Source of the DNA: Saccharum officinarum
Lineage: Eukaryota; Streptophyta; Magnoliopsida; Poales; Poaceae
NCBI GenBank assembly: GCA_020631735.1
Contig: CM036231.1
Span: 4,925,831 to 4,989,830, forward strand
Length of the DNA stretch: 64,000 nt
Direction of reading: 5' to 3'
Numbering within the stretch: the stretch's first letter is position 1; every line of letters starts with the position of its first letter. Below, one piece after another: positions 60,671 through 64,000 of this stretch. The position numbers were made by a program, and so were the translations under genes. The notes beneath the pieces are model-generated. The model did no database searches and was not told the origin of the DNA. It saw nothing but the letters and a program-made list of their open reading frames with translations.

Positions 60671-61164
60671 TAAGGATGGCAACGGGTCGGGTTCGGATCG
60701 GGTGGAGTCTCCGTGCACCCGAAATCGAAACCCGAACCCGAACCGAAAACCGTTTCGGGTGAAAATCCATCACCAAAACCAAACCCGCGGATACCCGAAA
60801 CCCGAACGGATACCCGAAACCCGAACGGATACCCGAAACCCACGGATAAATATACATATATTCAATGTATAAATAAGATGCAACAAATAATAAATATTTT
60901 CATGAGTCAATTTTGAATAGATTTAATAATCTAAGTAAACAAGTTATTATTCGCATATTATAAAACATGAGTTTTAATTCTAAATAATTTATTTCGGATA
61001 TCCATTGGATATCCACGGGTGAAAAACCAAACCCGAAACCGAACCCGAAACCAAACCCGAACCCGAACCCGAAAACCGTGGGCGAAAAATCATCCCCAAA
61101 CCCGAACCCGCGGGACCCGAAACCCGCGGATACCCGCCCCGAACCCGATCCGCTGCCATCCTTA
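60671..61164. mobile_element. hAT-like element with ACCCGAA words, perfect 8-bp duplication
   Basis: Left end TAAGGATGGCAACGGGTCGG; reverse complement of the right end TAAGGATGGCAGCGGATCGG. Flanked by TCGTTGAC at 60663-60670 and 61165-61172. Subterminal regions are dense in CCCGAACCCGAA words in opposite orientation. Length 494 bp, non-coding, nested in element C. Confidence 0.95.
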
Positions 61165-61172
61165 TCGTTGAC

Positions 61173-61858
61173 TGACCTTGCAGAACCACGGATTTGCAAA
61201 TCGCAAAGAGGAAGGTGGGAAGGGCCACTGCAGCTGCCGTGCTAGTGCTATGGCAAGTTGGTTACTAGGCATCCCTTCGGTGCTGGCGACACGCCCACGG
61301 TGACGAGCCAACGAAAGGCACAACAGACGACGACGCGGCGAGGCTGATGTCGGGGTCGGCATCCACGCGAGGCGGTCGCTCCTCCGCCGGGGCTGCCATC
61401 CAAGAGAGGTGGGCCGCGTCGCCGCCGGGGAGCCCCGTGCGTGCGGGTCGAGCCCCGTAGACGCCATCCAAGAGAGGTGGGCCGCGGCCACCGGTTGCAA
61501 GGAGGAGCCGCTGCCGTCGTGGGGGGAGAACCAGCCGCGGCCGCCGTGAGGGAGGAGGCGCCGCCGGTGCTAGTCGGCCCGTCGGGAGGAAATGAGTGGC
61601 GGAGAAAAAAAAATAAAAACATGGTCTATAGCATTTATATACGGACAAATGAATGACAGAGTCGATCAATTGGCTTCGCCTACAGAAGGCAAGCGCCCAA
61701 GCCGAGCGGGAATCACGGGAGCCGGGGTGCATGTGTGTCGGTTTGATTCGGTTGAGCCGGTCGCTCAGTTGGTTTGGTGGAACCAAAAGCGCCATGCCCC
61801 TCGGTCGGATGGCCTGGCTACAAAATTTCTTATTCTATGGCTAGCTACAGTGTATTAG

Positions 61859-61860
<2 letters not shown>
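61173..61860 (-). other. GC-rich gene-fragment-like block in element C
   Basis: The minus strand has open frames with two copies of an ACCTCTCTTGGATGGCGTC-like unit (about 61401-61420 and 61465-61483). The GC content contrasts with the rest of element C, suggesting captured host sequence, but I recognise no protein. Confidence 0.3.
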
Positions 61861-61947
<87 letters not shown>

Positions 61948-62925
61948 CCTTGACCTTTCCCTACTAAGTGCATGATTGCTTTTATCAAATCCCCTCCAAT
62001 CCACTTGAATTAAGATTAAAACGATCAGGCCCTAAATAAAATTTTCCACCATTAGCTTCTTCATGTAGTTTTGATTACAAATAAAACTTATTACTATTAA
62101 AATCTAGATCATGGTCCAATTAATCAAACTTTGGAATGAAATCTTGAGCAGTTTTTCATCCAATCTAATTAAAATAAATGTATTAAAAATAAACAATATA
62201 ATCAAAAGAAATATACTTTCAAGATGTATACATATATAAATGCAATTCTCGACAAGGGCTACCATGTGAAAAATCGAGAGAAATCTCCGTCATAATCATT
62301 GACAACAGACCAATTCTTGACACGACGAGGATGACTAACTCCTTGTCAATATTAATCAAATATTATAATTAATCCAATATAACAAAAAATATATCCTCGA
62401 TCTTTACACATGTATCAATACAATCCTCGACGAGAGCTGCCACACGAAAATCGAGCGAAGTCTCTGTCATAATCATCAACGAACAGATTGATCCTTAACA
62501 TGAGTGTGACTATCTCCTTGCCGATTTTAATCAGTAGAGTTCCATACTTTTACAGGTCACTAAAAGAAGTCACAAAATTCAATATCTAACCCTACCAACA
62601 CACGAATAATATAAAAAATAAATTACAATATAGGAGTAAACATTGTTGTGCTTAAATGAAACAAAAGAAACTATTAAAATTGCAATTAAATTTGATACAA
62701 ACTTAACAGGACATGTCATGTTTTGGCCAATATTAACTTATATTATGAGTATCGTGGACATTCCCATTCTCGTTTCACATTAACACTTGGATAATATAAA
62801 AATAAATTATATCTTTCAAATTTGATAGAAAGGAAAAATTCAATATGAAACATTCCCATGTTTGTTTCCTATTAATATTTGATAGTTTTTTTTAACCCGT
62901 TGCAACGCACGGGCATATTTGCTAG

Positions 62926-63239
62926 TTTAGACAAAAGGGGAAAAATCATTCTAGACTTTGCATCATGGGATGGATGCACACGGCAAAGAGGAATAATTTT
63001 ATTCAATATTTCTTCGTTGTAATGAGTCATCGGCGTATGAATCCTAGATGCACTAGTAACATGTTTGTTTTAACATTCTGGATTGGGATTCTTCTTCTAA
63101 TGGTTAAAGCTAAAACAAGTAGAGCTTTTCTAAAAGCAAACTGTTAAGAGTTTCACACCACAATACACACAAGCTGTGTCCCACCAGCTTATGCAACTTT
63201 TAAGAATGAATAAGACCTATGATCTATTGTAGCTTTTAA
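62926..63239. other. Intergenic, nothing identified
   Basis: A 60-codon ORF at 62965-63147 has no recognised features. Confidence 0.3.
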
Positions 63240-63593
63240 GGGCATGCCCAACAGAGGCAGCAACGTTAGCTTCAGGAAAAATGTCAAGTCTGTCTATATA
63301 GGCACTTGTGAGTTAAGGGCAACAATGCCAGTACATTCTCTTACCGCAGACAACCATCTTCCATTTACCACTCCCTATCCTACTACCACCATGCTGGAAA
63401 ATGAGGTGGTCTCAAGTAACACAGTGGTTTCTTTGTTTGAACCCACTATCCAATTGGTGTCTGCTTCTTTTGGCAAATAAAGACAGCTGCTTCTGCAGGT
63501 GACTATGATAACTTGTAAGACCACCATGGCCTGTGAGAACATGGAAGTTGGGGTAGCATGTCTACCGTGGACCATGGTGTATTGGTGAAGCCC
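63240..63593. mobile_element. Tourist-like MITE, 354 bp
   Basis: Starts GGGCATGCCCAACAGAGG; the reverse complement of the right end is GGGCTTCACCAATACACC. Flanked by TAA at 63237-63239 and 63594-63596. The short ORFs across it are not genes. Confidence 0.6.
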
Positions 63594-64000
63594 TAAGAAA
63601 TACGGCTAAAACAAACGAGCTAACGGGAAGCTATACTTTTTTTAAATTTTTTTTAATATAAACACAAACACTAGTATATGCATATATATAACTTATATTA
63701 TATATGACTTATCAATCTCAAAAAATTCCAGAAGATATTTATAGGATACGATTGCGTGTGCATATACCATATAGCCACATAGTTCATAAATATAAGTGTG
63801 CGTGAGTGCATTTAAATATTTGGCTCTACTATGTTTCAAAAGAAATAATAAAAACCTAAAACAAACGCAAAATTGTCTCAGTTACACATAGCAACCTTCG
63901 AAACTGCAAAAACACCCCTAAAAAAGAGAACTCCGTTTCAGAAACACCCACTGCAGAACGGACGAGCTTCCTTTTCGTTTCTCCGGCGACCAACGACGAC
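63594..64000. other. AT-rich window edge, nothing identified
   Basis: No coding or repeat structure that I can support. A new GC-richer segment may begin near 63980. Confidence 0.3.

Overview
The window is plant nuclear DNA from a grass, most likely a panicoid/Andropogoneae species of the sorghum–sugarcane–maize type. This is inferred from the GC-rich first exons, the short GT-AG introns, and the transposon families present: CACTA elements with TTTGCCGGGTGC arrays, SIRE-like Copia LTRs, and very dense MITEs. The species cannot be fixed from sequence alone. I saw no rRNA, tRNA or CRISPR array, but I could not run a covariance scan.

Layout. 1-3.6 kb: a degenerate LTR-retrotransposon coiled-coil ORF and a Copia-type LTR. 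3.6-10.1 kb: AT-rich DNA with a long-TIR DNA transposon and several MITEs. 10.09-11.29 kb (minus): a five-exon J-domain (DnaJ) gene whose present stop codon lies in the end of a hAT-like insertion. 11.6-15.8 kb: a cluster of MITEs. 16.1-24.2 kb: a LINE split by a roughly 7 kb element bounded on both sides by TA microsatellites. 24.5-30.65 kb: a MITE split by a 5.9 kb CACTA element that contains a 1.5 kb near-palindrome. 31.4-32.35 kb (plus): a SAUR gene with an in-frame stop and a 4-base frameshift. 33-41 kb: more transposons, with no gene I can support. 41.6-46.06 kb: a complete-looking Mutator-like element (TIRs, 8-bp target duplication, intact four-exon FAR1-type transposase). 46.40-55.22 kb (plus): a complete 16-exon, 791-residue SAC-domain phosphoinositide phosphatase. 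55.2-64 kb: a Helitron-like element holding a second TA-bounded element that itself holds a hAT MITE.

How the parts relate. The two clearest host genes, a J-domain co-chaperone and an endomembrane/vacuolar phosphoinositide phosphatase, are functionally unrelated neighbours. Both are touched by transposons: a hAT-like end supplies the J-protein stop codon, and the Mutator-like element sits about 340 bp upstream of the SAC start codon. The most unusual theme is repeated nesting with readable empty sites. Three elements of different size are each flanked by long TA tracts and carry inverted ends, and one has visibly broken a LINE reading frame. Four hAT-like families share a similar terminus but carry different repeated internal words. 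I regard the TA-bounded group and the CACTA hairpin as the best leads.
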